Assembly: GCA_937901125.1 (NCBI GenBank)
Contig: CALCGT010000047.1
Span: 1 to 60,413, forward strand
Source of the DNA: an uncultured Clostridia bacterium
GTDB lineage: Bacteria; Bacillota; Clostridia; Lachnospirales; Anaerotignaceae
Reading direction: 5' to 3'
DNA length: 60,413 bases
Within the stretch, counting starts at the first letter, position 1. Each line of letters opens with the position of its first letter. Below the pieces are notes generated by a model. The model did not search any database. It was given only the letters and a program-made list of their open reading frames with translations, and was not told where the DNA came from. The position numbers and the translations under genes were made by a program. Shown piece by piece: positions 32,970 through 42,520 of this stretch.

Positions 32970-34985
32970 ATGAATCACTTGCAATATGAAAAATCACCCT
33001 ATCTGCTGCAGCATAAAAATAATCCGGTGGATTGGTTTGCATGGAAGGAAGAGGCTTTTGCAAAGGCAAAACGGGAGGACAAGCCTGTGTTTCTGAGCAT
33101 TGGCTATTCCACCTGCCATTGGTGCCATGTGATGGAAGGGGAATCCTTTGAGGACAAGGAAGTGGCAGCACTTCTTAACAGAGGGTTTGTTGCCATCAAG
33201 GTTGATCGGGAGGAACGGCCGGATGTGGATGCCGTTTATATGGGGGTTTGCCAGATGATGACAGGCTCCGGTGGGTGGCCCTTGACAATTTTGATGACAC
33301 CGGAACAAAAGCCTTTTTTCGCCGGGACGTATTTTCCAAAATGGAGCAAATATGGCATGCCGGGGCTGATGGAGCTGTTGGTACAGGTGGAGAAGCTATG
33401 GAAAACCGATCGGAAAAAATTGTCGGAGACAGGTGAGAAAATTACAGATATCCTGCAAAGGCAAACACCAGTCCTGCAAGCTGTGCCGACGCCAGCATTG
33501 CTTCAACAGGGATCTGCAGAATTGCTGCAGCGGTTCGATTGGGAATGGGGCGGCTTTGGGCTGGCACCCAAGTTCCCTACGCCACATAATCTGCTGTTCT
33601 TACTGCGCTATGGCAAAGCAGAGGGAAACGAAATCGCCCTTTCGGCTGTGGAAAAAACACTGGATGCTATGGCATTAGGAGGGATGTTCGATCATATCGG
33701 CGGTGGATTTTCCCGTTATTCCACAGATGAAAAGTGGCTGGTGCCCCATTTTGAAAAAATGCTCTATGATAATGCCTTGCTGGTCTATTCTTATCTGGAG
33801 GGATATCGACAGACAGGTCGGAATTTTTATCGAATGGTGGTAGAGAAAACCCTCGATTACGTTTTACGGGAATTGACCGATGAAGAAGGGGGCTTTTTCT
33901 GTGGGCAGGATGCGGACAGCGAGGGCGTAGAAGGAAAATATTATGTTTTTACGCCGACAGAACTGCGACCCATTTTAGGGGGGGATACGGTGGAATTTTG
34001 CCGCTATTTCCACATTACTGATGAAGGTAATTTCGATGGAAAATCCATCCCCAACCGCTTGAGAGAAGAACCTTCTGGGGAGAAAAATGAAAAAATGGAG
34101 TACCTTTGTCAGAAGGTATATGAGTATCGGAAGCAACGGGCGATCCTGCATAAGGATGACAAGATTTTGACTTCCTGGAATGGGTTGATGATCGGAGCTT
34201 TTGCAAAAGCCGGTTTTGTTTTCAGAAATGAGTCTTATACTTCAGTAGCGAGAAAATCGACGGCTTTTATCGAGCGGCAGCTGACTGATGAAAATGGACG
34301 GCTGTATTTGCGGTATCGGGATGGAGATGCGGCCCAGAAGGGGCAACTGGATGACTATGCTTTTTATGCTTTTGGTCTGCTGGAATTGTATGAAACTACC
34401 TTCGACTTACGTTATCTGGAACGGGCGGCACAGCTGGCGGAAATGATGCTGGAATGGTTTGGGGATGAAAGGGGTGGACTCTATCTCTATGCCAAGGATG
34501 GGGAGCAGCTGATCCATCGACCGAAGGAAACCAACGATGGGGCACTGCCTTCGGGCAATTCTGTAGCCGGGTATGTATTTACCAAGCTGGCAGCGTTGAC
34601 AGGGGAGCCAAAATGGATGGAGGAAAGAGACAAGCAGCTTTCTTTTCTGGCGGGGATCATGGAAGGGATGCCTTCGGGGCATTGCTTCGGACTTTTGACT
34701 ATGGGAGAAGTGCTGTATCCAGCTATGGAATTGATTTGTGTTTCTGCAGAAGAGAAGCCATCGGCGGCATTTCTGGCCTTTCTATGGGAGAATCGGGAAA
34801 TGGGGCTGTCTGTATTATACAAAACCAAAGAGAATCAGGAGAGACTGGCAAAGATCGCATTCTTTACGGCAGATTATCCTATTCCTGATGGGGGAGAGGT
34901 CTATTATCTCTGTCGGGGGCAGCATTGCTTTGCACCCCAGAAGGACTTAAAAGAATTGTATCGGCTGATGGAAGAGAACGCATAA
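32970..34985 (+). CDS. thioredoxin-like DUF255 protein (YyaL/SSP411 family)
   Basis: A 671-residue protein. It has an N-terminal DUF255 thioredoxin-like domain (HLQYEKSPYLLQHKNNPVDW at the start; CxxC in STCHWCHVM; GGWPLTILMTP; FFAGTYFP) and a C-terminal six-hairpin glycosidase-like (N-acylglucosamine 2-epimerase-type) domain. The family is widespread and its biochemical role is unsettled. I chose the ATG at 32970 because GAGAGGAGGAG lies just ahead; longer frames run through the divergent gene. It is 54 bases upstream of the fused oxidoreductase genes. Confidence 0.9.
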   Translation: MNHLQYEKSPYLLQHKNNPVDWFAWKEEAFAKAKREDKPVFLSIGYSTCHWCHVMEGESFEDKEVAALLNRGFVAIKVDREERPDVDAVYMGVCQMMTGSGGWPLTILMTPEQKPFFAGTYFPKWSKYGMPGLMELLVQVEKLWKTDRKKLSETGEKITDILQRQTPVLQAVPTPALLQQGSAELLQRFDWEWGGFGLAPKFPTPHNLLFLLRYGKAEGNEIALSAVEKTLDAMALGGMFDHIGGGFSRYSTDEKWLVPHFEKMLYDNALLVYSYLEGYRQTGRNFYRMVVEKTLDYVLRELTDEEGGFFCGQDADSEGVEGKYYVFTPTELRPILGGDTVEFCRYFHITDEGNFDGKSIPNRLREEPSGEKNEKMEYLCQKVYEYRKQRAILHKDDKILTSWNGLMIGAFAKAGFVFRNESYTSVARKSTAFIERQLTDENGRLYLRYRDGDAAQKGQLDDYAFYAFGLLELYETTFDLRYLERAAQLAEMMLEWFGDERGGLYLYAKDGEQLIHRPKETNDGALPSGNSVAGYVFTKLAALTGEPKWMEERDKQLSFLAGIMEGMPSGHCFGLLTMGEVLYPAMELICVSAEEKPSAAFLAFLWENREMGLSVLYKTKENQERLAKIAFFTADYPIPDGGEVYYLCRGQHCFAPQKDLKELYRLMEENA

Positions 34986-35039
34986 AGCGTATATATGTCC
35001 CGATTTCGCCCATACTAGAGAGGAAAAGGAGGGAAAGGG

Positions 35040-36122
35040 ATGAAATTGCCTGTAACAAATGAAAATGGGTATTTTGAGATTCGACTGGAAAGCATCGGCG
35101 GCCTTGGGGCGAATCTTTGCGGCAAGATGCTGGGGGAATTGGGAGCAGTGATCTTAGGGCTGAATGCTGCCAGTTTTTCCAGCTATGGTTCGGAAAAGAG
35201 AGGTTCCCCGGTGAAGGCCTATATTCGCTGGGCGGAGGAAAACAGGGAAATCGGCATCAACAGCCCGGTGGAAAACCCCCATATTTTAGGACTGTTCCAT
35301 GAAGCACTGGCAGGAAAGCTGCCCGTGACAGCGGGGGTGACGGAAAAAGCGAAAATCGTCATCAATACGGACGCTTCCCCGGAGGAAATGCGAAAGAGGC
35401 TGAAACTCTGCGGAGGCGAGGTTTTCTGCATCGATGCCCTGAATATCGCCATAGAAGCAAAAACAAGGGTGAATATGGTCATGCTGGGGGCCATCGCCAA
35501 GGCCAGTGGCTTTGTCCCTTTGGAAGCAGCGGAGGAGATCGCCAGAGAAACCATTGGGAAAAAATATCCCGCTTTGCTGGAATCAAACCTAGAAGGACTG
35601 CGGCGGGGATATGATGAAACGAAATCTGCTTTTTTCAAAGAAGACGGGACATTCGATAGAGTGCCTTACCAGGAAGCAAAAAACAAATGGGGCTATGAAA
35701 ATGCCCCCATTGGCGGCACGAATCCCCGCTTTGGCAGCACCGTCTCCAACGATCTCTCTGCTTCCAGAGAAGGGTATATTCCCTTGTTTATACAGGAAAA
35801 CTGCATCAATTGCGGTTTGTGTGACAGCACCTGCCCCGATATGGTGTTTCAGTTTGAAAAAGGGGAATACAAAGGCAAGCCTGCCATGGTGAATCGGGGA
35901 CTGGATTATCATCATTGCAAGGGCTGCCTGCGCTGTGTGGATGTTTGCCCCACCAATGCCCTTGTCATGGGCGTGGAACGGGAGCATCCACAGCCGAAAT
36001 GGTTCGTGCGAAATAAAGACCTGATCGTGGATAAGATGGAATTTGAGGACGCAGGTCCCAATTCCTGGATCACAAGCGAATCTTTCCTGACGGAAAAACG
36101 GGTGGATGGAGGTGTGGTATGA
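35040..36122 (+). CDS. 2-oxoacid:ferredoxin oxidoreductase, fused gamma-delta subunit
   Basis: A 360-residue fusion. Residues 1-190 are the gamma domain (GGLGANLCGKMLGELG; SYGSEKRGSPVKAYIRWAE). After a linker, residues about 255-310 are a two-[4Fe-4S] ferredoxin delta domain (CINCGLCDSTCP and CKGCLRCVDVCP). It works with the fused alpha-beta protein encoded next, whose ATG overlaps this stop codon (ATGA). The 2-oxoacid is unknown; pyruvate or an aryl or branched 2-oxoacid are candidates. The separate Vor-type operon at 16 kb has the same four domains as four genes. Confidence 0.88.
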   Translation: MKLPVTNENGYFEIRLESIGGLGANLCGKMLGELGAVILGLNAASFSSYGSEKRGSPVKAYIRWAEENREIGINSPVENPHILGLFHEALAGKLPVTAGVTEKAKIVINTDASPEEMRKRLKLCGGEVFCIDALNIAIEAKTRVNMVMLGAIAKASGFVPLEAAEEIARETIGKKYPALLESNLEGLRRGYDETKSAFFKEDGTFDRVPYQEAKNKWGYENAPIGGTNPRFGSTVSNDLSASREGYIPLFIQENCINCGLCDSTCPDMVFQFEKGEYKGKPAMVNRGLDYHHCKGCLRCVDVCPTNALVMGVEREHPQPKWFVRNKDLIVDKMEFEDAGPNSWITSESFLTEKRVDGGVV

Positions 36123-38335
36123 TGGAACAGCAACGGGTCTTATTTGAAAGCGGCAACGAAGTGGCGGCCTATGCGGCAAAGCAGATCAATTATCATATCA
36201 TGGGCTATTACCCCATCACGCCTTCTACCCAGATTGCAGAATTTCTCGACCAGATGAAGGCTGACGGGGAGCATGAAATCTGTATGATTCCTGCGGAAGG
36301 GGAGCATAGTGCAGCAGGCATCTGCTATGGGGCATCCACCGGCGGCGGGCGGGTGTTCAACGCTACCAGTGCCAATGGGCTGCTGTATGCCCTGGAACAG
36401 CTGCCGGTCCAGTCGGGGACACGGTTCCCTATGGTGATGAATGTAGCTTGTCGAACGGTTTCTGGGCCTTTGTGCATCAAGGGCGACCATAGCGATATCA
36501 TGTATTGCCTGAATACGGGCTGGATCATTCTCTTTGCAAACACGCCGCAGGCGGTCTACGATATGAATATCTGCGCTTTGAAAATTGCAGAGCAGGTGAA
36601 ACTGCCTGTTATCGTGGCTTTCGATGGTTTTTTCACCAGCCATCAGAAGCGGCGGTGTATGGTATTTGAAAAGGATGAGACGGTGCAGAATTTCATCGGA
36701 AAATACAATGCAGACTATTCCGCTTTGGATTTGAAACATCCTGTTACCATCGGTTCTTATATGAATGAGCCGGATGTGCTGAATAATAAATTTCAGCTCC
36801 ATCAGGCTATGGAAAAGGCTAAGATGGTGATTCCTTCTGTTTTTGATGCCTATTTTCAGCTGTCAGGGCGGCAATATGCCGCCGCGGAAGGATATCGCAC
36901 GGAGGATGCAGAGGTGGTGCTGCATCTGCTTGGCTCTGCATACCATACGGCCAAGGTGGCAGTAGATAAATTGCGGGAACAGGGTAAAAAAGTGGGGGTT
37001 TTCACAACAAACATCCTGCGGCCTTACCCTGCGGAAGAATTATATGAGCTTTGTAAAAACGTCAAGACCATCCTTGTGGGCGACAGACAGGACAGCTACG
37101 GTGCAAAGGGCGGAAACCTTTCCATGGAATTGAAAGCCATGCTGCAGGAGAAAGGTTCTAAGGCGAAGGTATTGACCCGTATCTTTGGTTTGGGTGGCAA
37201 GGATTTTTATGAGAAGGACGCAGAGGAAATGCTGTTGTCCTGCTATGACCCAGCGGCGGAACGGTTCGATTATCTGGGAAAATACCCCGGTGAGCCTGTG
37301 GATGGGGAGCAATATTTTGCACCCCTTACAGAAAAAGAAACGAAGCTGGGGTTGACGAAATGTATTGAGAAGGATGGAAAACTGCAGGTGGAGGGCGGCA
37401 GGCTGAATGATACTACGGAGTTGCCGAAGCGCATTGCCCCCGGTCATGGTGCTTGCCCCGGCTGTGGCATTCCTGTCAATGTGAATTTGCTGTTGCGGGG
37501 CATTGAAGGGAACGTAGTGCTGCTGTTCCAGACAGGCTGTGGCATGGTCGTTACGACGGGCTATCCCAAAACGGCATTTAAAGTGCCTTATGTGCATAAT
37601 CTGTTTCAGAATGGTGCGGCGACCCTGACTGGTTTGGCAGAGATGTTTCGGGAACGGCAGAGAAGAGGGGAATATCCTGATGGAGAGATCACCTTCATCA
37701 TGGTCAGCGGGGACGGCGGTATGGATATCGGCATGGGTTCTGCTTTGGGGACTGCCATCCGCAATAATCGCCTGATCCTCTTTGAATACGATAACGGCGG
37801 CTATATGAATACAGGTTATCAGCTTTCCTATTCCACACCTATGGGGGCGAAAAGCAGCACTTCCCATGTGGGGCAGGCTCAATACGGCAAGACCTTTTTT
37901 AATAAGGATATGCCACAGATCATGGCGGCAACGGGTATCCCCTATGTGGCTACGGCGGCGGAATCCAATCCTGTGGATTTTATCAAAAAAGCGGCAAAAG
38001 CCCAGCATTATGCCCAATTTTATGGCATGGCATATATCAAAGCCATTTCTGCCTGCCCGCTGAACTGGGGCGATAAGCCAAATCTGGAGCGAAAGGTCAT
38101 CGGTGCGGCGGTGGATAGCTGCTATTTCCCTTTGTACGAAGTGGAACAGGGTATCACCACCATCAGCTATGACCCTGGACAGAGAAAGATCCCTGTAACG
38201 GACTGGCTGAAAATGATGGGGCGGACAAAGCACTTGACCAATGAAAAATACAAGAACATCACTGATGAAATGCAGAAGGAGATCGACCGAAGATGGGAGA
38301 TTTTGAAAGCAAAAGCAGAGCATAAATTGCTTTAA
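36119..38335 (+). CDS. 2-oxoacid:ferredoxin oxidoreductase, fused alpha-beta subunit
   Basis: A 738-residue fusion. The alpha half (residues 1 to about 420) has GYYPITPSTQIAEFLD, PAEGEHSAAGICYGAS with the conserved glutamate, and a C-terminal TK_C-like domain (VGVFTTNILRPYPAEEL). The beta half (from about 440) has GHGACPGCGIPVNV and the TPP motif SGDGGMDIGMG...EYDNGGYMNTG. Together with the gamma-delta gene this makes a two-polypeptide enzyme. Rubrerythrin follows 18 bases downstream, suggesting co-expression with an oxygen-defence protein. Confidence 0.88.
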   Translation: MMEQQRVLFESGNEVAAYAAKQINYHIMGYYPITPSTQIAEFLDQMKADGEHEICMIPAEGEHSAAGICYGASTGGGRVFNATSANGLLYALEQLPVQSGTRFPMVMNVACRTVSGPLCIKGDHSDIMYCLNTGWIILFANTPQAVYDMNICALKIAEQVKLPVIVAFDGFFTSHQKRRCMVFEKDETVQNFIGKYNADYSALDLKHPVTIGSYMNEPDVLNNKFQLHQAMEKAKMVIPSVFDAYFQLSGRQYAAAEGYRTEDAEVVLHLLGSAYHTAKVAVDKLREQGKKVGVFTTNILRPYPAEELYELCKNVKTILVGDRQDSYGAKGGNLSMELKAMLQEKGSKAKVLTRIFGLGGKDFYEKDAEEMLLSCYDPAAERFDYLGKYPGEPVDGEQYFAPLTEKETKLGLTKCIEKDGKLQVEGGRLNDTTELPKRIAPGHGACPGCGIPVNVNLLLRGIEGNVVLLFQTGCGMVVTTGYPKTAFKVPYVHNLFQNGAATLTGLAEMFRERQRRGEYPDGEITFIMVSGDGGMDIGMGSALGTAIRNNRLILFEYDNGGYMNTGYQLSYSTPMGAKSSTSHVGQAQYGKTFFNKDMPQIMAATGIPYVATAAESNPVDFIKKAAKAQHYAQFYGMAYIKAISACPLNWGDKPNLERKVIGAAVDSCYFPLYEVEQGITTISYDPGQRKIPVTDWLKMMGRTKHLTNEKYKNITDEMQKEIDRRWEILKAKAEHKLL

Positions 38336-38353
38336 ACAAAAGGAGGATGTGAA

Positions 38354-38944
38354 ATGGATTTCAAGAACAGCGAAACAAAAGAAAACCTGATGCGGGCATT
38401 TGCGGGGGAAAGTCAGGCCAGAAACCGTTATACCTTTGCGGCATCTCAGGCGAAACAGCAGAAGATGCACGTGGTGGAGGCTGTGTTTACTTTTACCGCC
38501 AATCAGGAAAAGGAGCATGCGGAGATCTTCTATAACCACTTGAAGGAGTTGTCGGGGGAAAATATTCATATCGACGGCAGCTATCCCGTGGATATTTATG
38601 AATCCGTGCTGGAGGTTTTGCGGGCAGCCCAGCATAACGAATATGAAGAATTTGATCCCGTGTATCAAGCTTTTGGCGATAAAGCCATGGAAGAAGGCTT
38701 CCCCAAGGTGGCGGCATCCTTCCATCATATTGCAGGCATCGAAAAAATCCACGGCGACCGCTTTGGTCAGCTGGCAGACCTGCTGGAACAGAATAAGCTG
38801 TTTATCAATGATGTGGAATGTAAATGGATGTGCCTGAACTGCGGTTTTGTTTACGAAGGAAAAGAAGCACCACAAAAATGTCCTGTCTGCGACCATGATA
38901 AAGGCTTCTTCATTCGCCTAGAACTGGCGCCGTATACGAGATAA
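38354..38944 (+). CDS. rbr: rubrerythrin
   Basis: A 196-residue non-haem iron peroxidase that reduces hydrogen peroxide in anaerobes. The ferritin-like diiron domain has ESQARNRYTFAAS, NQEKEHAEIFYNH and HIAGIEKIHGDRF helices carrying Glu/His ligands. The C-terminal rubredoxin domain has CLNCGFVYEG and CPVCDHDKGFF. AGGAGG precedes the ATG. It lies in the same transcript as the fused oxidoreductase. Confidence 0.97.
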   Translation: MDFKNSETKENLMRAFAGESQARNRYTFAASQAKQQKMHVVEAVFTFTANQEKEHAEIFYNHLKELSGENIHIDGSYPVDIYESVLEVLRAAQHNEYEEFDPVYQAFGDKAMEEGFPKVAASFHHIAGIEKIHGDRFGQLADLLEQNKLFINDVECKWMCLNCGFVYEGKEAPQKCPVCDHDKGFFIRLELAPYTR

Positions 38945-38966
38945 AGCGAAAAACCGTGAAACAAAG

Positions 38967-39012
38967 AATGGTCATTTCTACTGTTTATCGTAAGAAATGA
39001 CCATTTTACGTT
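38967..39012 (+). terminator. terminator after rubrerythrin
   Basis: A 13-bp stem AATGGTCATTTCT/AGAAATGACCATT with a 13-base loop followed by TTACGTTT. Confidence 0.8.
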
Positions 39013-39068
39013 TCAAAGATTTTCGCGGCAAAGCATGAATCAGGCGAAACTATATGAAGAGATTTCTG

Positions 39069-40304
39069 TTAAAAGGGTGCTTCATCCAGCTCACTGCCGT
39101 TGACAGTGGCATGTTCATCCTCTTCCAGAGGGATGACGATACATTTTTTTCCATGGATGATCTCTGTTTTGATGACAGGCAGTTTTTCGGGGGAAACCTG
39201 CAGGATGATCTCCTTTTCAGGTGCTTCTGCGGAAGCGGCTTCTGTCTTTTCTTCCAGCTGTTGTTTCAAGGCTTCCACTTCCAGTGCCAGAACTTCTGCT
39301 TTTTTTGCAGCGGCACGGGCATTCAGGGCTTTATTGTCGATGAGGTTTTCCGCAAGGGGAGGGGCATCGCCAAATTCTTCTTGACAGATTTCTTCCACTT
39401 TGGCGATCACATCTTCGGAAAGACCCTTATCCGTCATGGCTTCCCGGATAGCAGGGGCAGTCAGCAAGACGGGTTCATTTTCGAATATGTTTTTATGCTC
39501 ATCCACCATATCGCTCAGATCCTGCTGGATATCTAAAATCAGGTTGGCAGGGTCTTCTACCTCTGTGGAAATCACTTCCTTCAAAATCCCCTGGAAGGCT
39601 TTCTTTTCTTCCGCAGCGGTACGCTTAGGTTCGCAGCCCAAAGCCTCTTTCATAAAATCGGGCTGCGCTTTTTTGGCGTCCTTTACAAAATAACCCATGG
39701 CATTCACATCGCTGCTTCGATCGGAAAAAGCTGGGAAAAGGAATCCGGTTTCGGGTACAGATACCACCCAGTCACGGATACGGGGCGCGATGATATTTTT
39801 ATCCTTATGATAGCCCAGACCTGCCTTTGTCAGTTCTACTGGGCAGATGGCGCAGAGAATATATTCATAGACCTCTTCGGATTCATCCAGTTTGTTGTTG
39901 TCTGTAGTCTTTGTGATTACATCGTAGGCATCATGGAACAGCAGGATCAGGTAGTTCCCTGCGTATTCATACTCTCTGATGATGCGTTCATAGAGCAGAT
40001 CCAGCAGACCATCGCCTTTCAGACCGCTGTCTCTGAGCGCAAGGAAGAATTTCTGGGATTCGTTGCCTGCTTCGTCTTTCAGAAAAGAAAGCTCCAGTAG
40101 GTTGTTGCCGATGGTGCCGGAAAGGGCTTTTTTGGCAATTTCCAGATATTTATAAAATTCCTCTTCCTCCAGATTGAGGAAGGTCTCGTTGATATGTAAA
40201 ATAATATTTTTCTGACTGTCTACATAGCAGCCGCGCATTTTTGTAAAAGTGCAGGCATCTTTTTTGAATCGACGTTTCAGCTCAAGGATATCTTTTTTCT
40301 GCAT
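39069..40304 (-). CDS. DUF4317 family protein
   Basis: A 411-residue soluble protein of a family common in Clostridia and of unknown function. The opening (KKDILELKRRFKKDACTFTKMRGCYVD) and the following NIILHINETFLNLEEEEFYKYL are what I recognise. The C-terminal third has a coiled coil (about residues 325-360, RAAAKKAEVLALEVEALKQQ) and a short acidic tail. It has no signal peptide or membrane segment. GAAAGGAGAG precedes the start. It is transcribed from just downstream of the tRNA-Thr terminator. Confidence 0.85.
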   Translation of the reverse strand: MQKKDILELKRRFKKDACTFTKMRGCYVDSQKNIILHINETFLNLEEEEFYKYLEIAKKALSGTIGNNLLELSFLKDEAGNESQKFFLALRDSGLKGDGLLDLLYERIIREYEYAGNYLILLFHDAYDVITKTTDNNKLDESEEVYEYILCAICPVELTKAGLGYHKDKNIIAPRIRDWVVSVPETGFLFPAFSDRSSDVNAMGYFVKDAKKAQPDFMKEALGCEPKRTAAEEKKAFQGILKEVISTEVEDPANLILDIQQDLSDMVDEHKNIFENEPVLLTAPAIREAMTDKGLSEDVIAKVEEICQEEFGDAPPLAENLIDNKALNARAAAKKAEVLALEVEALKQQLEEKTEAASAEAPEKEIILQVSPEKLPVIKTEIIHGKKCIVIPLEEDEHATVNGSELDEAPF

Positions 40305-40330
40305 GATACTCTCCTTTCTTCTGTGAAAAA

Positions 40331-40357
40331 AAGGGCATAGTCAAAAGACTATGCCTG
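40331..40357 (-). terminator. tRNA-Thr terminator
   Basis: GGCATAG/CTATGCC stem around TCAAAAGA, with a T-rich stretch on the minus-strand side. Confidence 0.75.
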
Positions 40358-40360
40358 ATC

Positions 40361-40433
40361 AGCTACTGACGGGACTCGAACCCGTGGCCTGCTGATTACG
40401 AATCAGCTGCTCTACCAACTGAGCCACAGTAGC
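40361..40433 (-). tRNA. tRNA-Thr (anticodon CGT)
   Basis: A 73-base cloverleaf on the minus strand. The acceptor stem is GCTACTG/CAGTAGC, the D-arm GCTC...GAGC, the anticodon stem CTGAT with loop TCGTAAT (anticodon CGT, reading ACG), and the T-arm ACGGG-TTCGAGT-CCCGT. CCA is not encoded. It has its own promoter and terminator. Confidence 0.97.
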
Positions 40434-40453
40434 AAATTTAACAACTGGAAGAT

Positions 40454-40482
40454 ATTATAATACAATCCTTTGAAAAAAGCAA
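40454..40482 (-). promoter_or_regulatory. tRNA-Thr promoter
   Basis: On the minus strand TTGCTT (40482-40477), 17-base spacer, TATAAT (40459-40454). Confidence 0.65.
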
Positions 40483-40586
40483 GATTTTTCAATCCTGTTT
40501 CTATAGAATCTTTTCGACAAAAGAAGATGTTTTTTTAGAATTTAAAACAAAAATTGGAAAAATGTAAAAAATAACGAACGATAGCG

Positions 40587-40615
40587 TTGTATTATTAACA
40601 TATATTTGTTATAAT
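40587..40615 (+). promoter_or_regulatory. promoter of the EamA transporter gene
   Basis: TTGTAT (40587-40592), 17-base spacer, TATAAT (40610-40615) with a TGn extended -10. The rest of the 301-base gap between tRNA and transporter holds a roughly 115-base leader with no obvious structure. Confidence 0.65.
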
Positions 40616-40734
40616 GCATTTGAAAGTGGAGTGAAAATTTGCAGATATTACGGCTCAATGTCTGTGCCTTTCGATACTCCTTCCTTCGCTTTTTCCTATG
40701 TATTCATTCGTTTCATTTTTAGGAGGAAACACAA

Positions 40735-41604
40735 ATGGCAACAAATAAGAAAAAAGTATTTGGTTTGAGTTTTTTGACTGTTTTCCTTTGGGCGTCGGCA
40801 TTCCCACTGACAAAGGTTGCGCAGGAACAGTTTACATCAATCCCATTGGGTTTTCTGCGTTGTTCCGCAGCGGCAACTTTCTTGATCATCATTGGGAAAT
40901 TATGCCATATCAGATTGCCCCAGAAGAAGCACATCCCTTTGTTTTTTGTATCTGGCGGCTTGGGCTTTACGGGCTATATGATCACCTTTAATACGGGTAT
41001 CCAGACCCTGACTTCTGCCACATCCAGTATCATCATTGCGGTAACCCCTATTCTAACAGCGGTAGTGGCATCCAGGCTTTATGGCGAAAAGATCAAGCCC
41101 ATTGGCTGGGCGGCGATCCTCTCTGCTTTTATCGGCGTGCTGATCCTGCTGTTGTGGGAAGGTGTTTTCTCCATCAATATTGGGCTGATCTGGACATTGG
41201 GCGCATCCATCGTATTCTGCGGCTACAACATCATGACAAGAAAGCTTTCTGCTATGGGCTATAACGCCCTAGAGATCGTAACATACAGCATGATCTGCGG
41301 TGCCATCCTTTTGGGCTTCTGGGCAGGGGAAGGCTTCCGACAATTGGCAGGGGCAAGCACCAGTCATATCATTGCGCTGCTGTATCTGGGTGCATTCCCC
41401 AGTGCTACTGCATATTTCTTGTGGGGGAAGGCCATGAGTTATGCGGAACGCACCAGTGAGGTAACAAACTTTATGTTTGTGACTCCTTTGCTGAGCACGA
41501 TCATGGGCTTTATCATACTGAGCGAGATCCCCAATGCCGCTACATTCATCGGTGGTGCCATTATCATCATCAGCATCGTGGTATTCAATCTGAAAGGAAA
41601 ATAA
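40735..41604 (+). CDS. EamA (DMT superfamily) transporter
   Basis: A 289-residue membrane protein with ten predicted helices in two EamA repeats. The first repeat starts with LSFLTVFLWASAFPLTKVA, and the second ends with ATFIGGAIIIISIVVFNLKGK. The family exports amino acids and other metabolites; the substrate is unknown. GGAGG precedes the ATG. A truncated close relative follows directly (41684-42457), so this locus underwent tandem duplication. Confidence 0.9.
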   Translation: MATNKKKVFGLSFLTVFLWASAFPLTKVAQEQFTSIPLGFLRCSAAATFLIIIGKLCHIRLPQKKHIPLFFVSGGLGFTGYMITFNTGIQTLTSATSSIIIAVTPILTAVVASRLYGEKIKPIGWAAILSAFIGVLILLLWEGVFSINIGLIWTLGASIVFCGYNIMTRKLSAMGYNALEIVTYSMICGAILLGFWAGEGFRQLAGASTSHIIALLYLGAFPSATAYFLWGKAMSYAERTSEVTNFMFVTPLLSTIMGFIILSEIPNAATFIGGAIIIISIVVFNLKGK

Positions 41605-41611
41605 AAAGCTT

Positions 41612-41639
41612 AAAAGGAGTTTTTATGGCTCCTTTTTTG
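41612..41639 (+). terminator. terminator after the EamA gene
   Basis: AAAGGAG/CTCCTTT stem and a TTTTTT run, 8 bases after the stop codon. Confidence 0.8.
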
Positions 41640-41683
41640 TTGCATTTTTTGAAGAAAAGGTGTACCTTGTCTAAAGATGAGTT

Positions 41684-42457
41684 CCTCTGGCATTTATTCG
41701 TAGCTTTATCGCAGGCTTTTTCATGCTGGCGGTAGGGAAGCTGCAGGGGATGCAGATGCCCAGAAAAAAAGATATCCCGTTGTTTTTTCTGTCGGGGGTG
41801 TTGGGGTATGTGATCTACACGGTTGCAATGAATATTGGTCTGCAGACATTGCCTTCTGCCACCTGCAGTCTCCTTGTGGCAACATCGCCCATTATAACAG
41901 CCATCATTGCAGCAAGGGTGTATGGTGAAAAAATCAATCTCATTAGTTGGTGTGCCATTTTTATTGCCTTCACAGGGGGAGTGATTTTGCTGCTGTGGGA
42001 TAGCGGCGGTGCATTTTCCATTGATGCAGCCATGCTGTGGATGCTGCTCTCGGCTGCATCCTGGGCAGGATATAATATCATGACCAGAAAACTGGTGGCG
42101 ATGGGCTATACTTCCATGCAGATCACCTGTTTCAGTATGCTGGGAGCAGCAGTTTGGCTATGCTTCTGGTCTGTAGATGGGTTTCGCGAACTGGCAACGG
42201 GAGAAGGAAAGCATATCCTGTCTCTGTTGTATCTGGCGATCATCTCCAATGCCGTTGGCTGTATTCTTTGGGGAAAAGATATGACCCATGCGGAAAAGAC
42301 TAGCGAGGTGGCGAATTTTATGTTCCTGTCTCCGCTGTTGTCTGCGCTGATGAGCTTTTTGTTGCTGGGGGAAGTACCAGGTATGGGGACTTTCCTTGGC
42401 GGTGCAGTGATTATCTCAGGGCTGCTTTTATTCAATTTAAAAGGGCAGAAAAAGTAA
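41684..42457 (+). pseudogene. 5'-truncated second EamA transporter copy
   Basis: Homology to the upstream transporter begins at about 41684 (PLAFIRSFIAGFFMLAVGKL against PLGFLRCSAAATFLIIIGKL) and continues to the stop at 42457. The first 35 or so residues, including the first membrane helix, are missing. In the homologous frame a TGA lies immediately before the match, and the only in-frame ATG (41723) has no ribosome site and would begin inside helix 2. It is therefore a likely pseudogene with an otherwise intact body of nine helices. The two copies have diverged substantially, so the duplication is not recent. Confidence 0.75.
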
Positions 42458-42491
42458 AAAAAGGCACGGTTTTCACCGTGCCTTTTTTTGT
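42458..42491. terminator. bidirectional terminator EamA copy / proS
   Basis: AAGGCACGGT/ACCGTGCCTT stem, loop TTTC, with A and T runs on both sides; it serves the convergent proS gene as well. Confidence 0.9.
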
Positions 42492-42520
42492 ATACTGATT
42501 TCATCGTAAAAGACAGCGTA

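Noticed and set aside
37040..38896. 618-codon open frame on the minus strand opposite the fused oxidoreductase and rubrerythrin
   Set aside because: A shadow of the strongly biased codons of the sense genes; no motif and no start signals.
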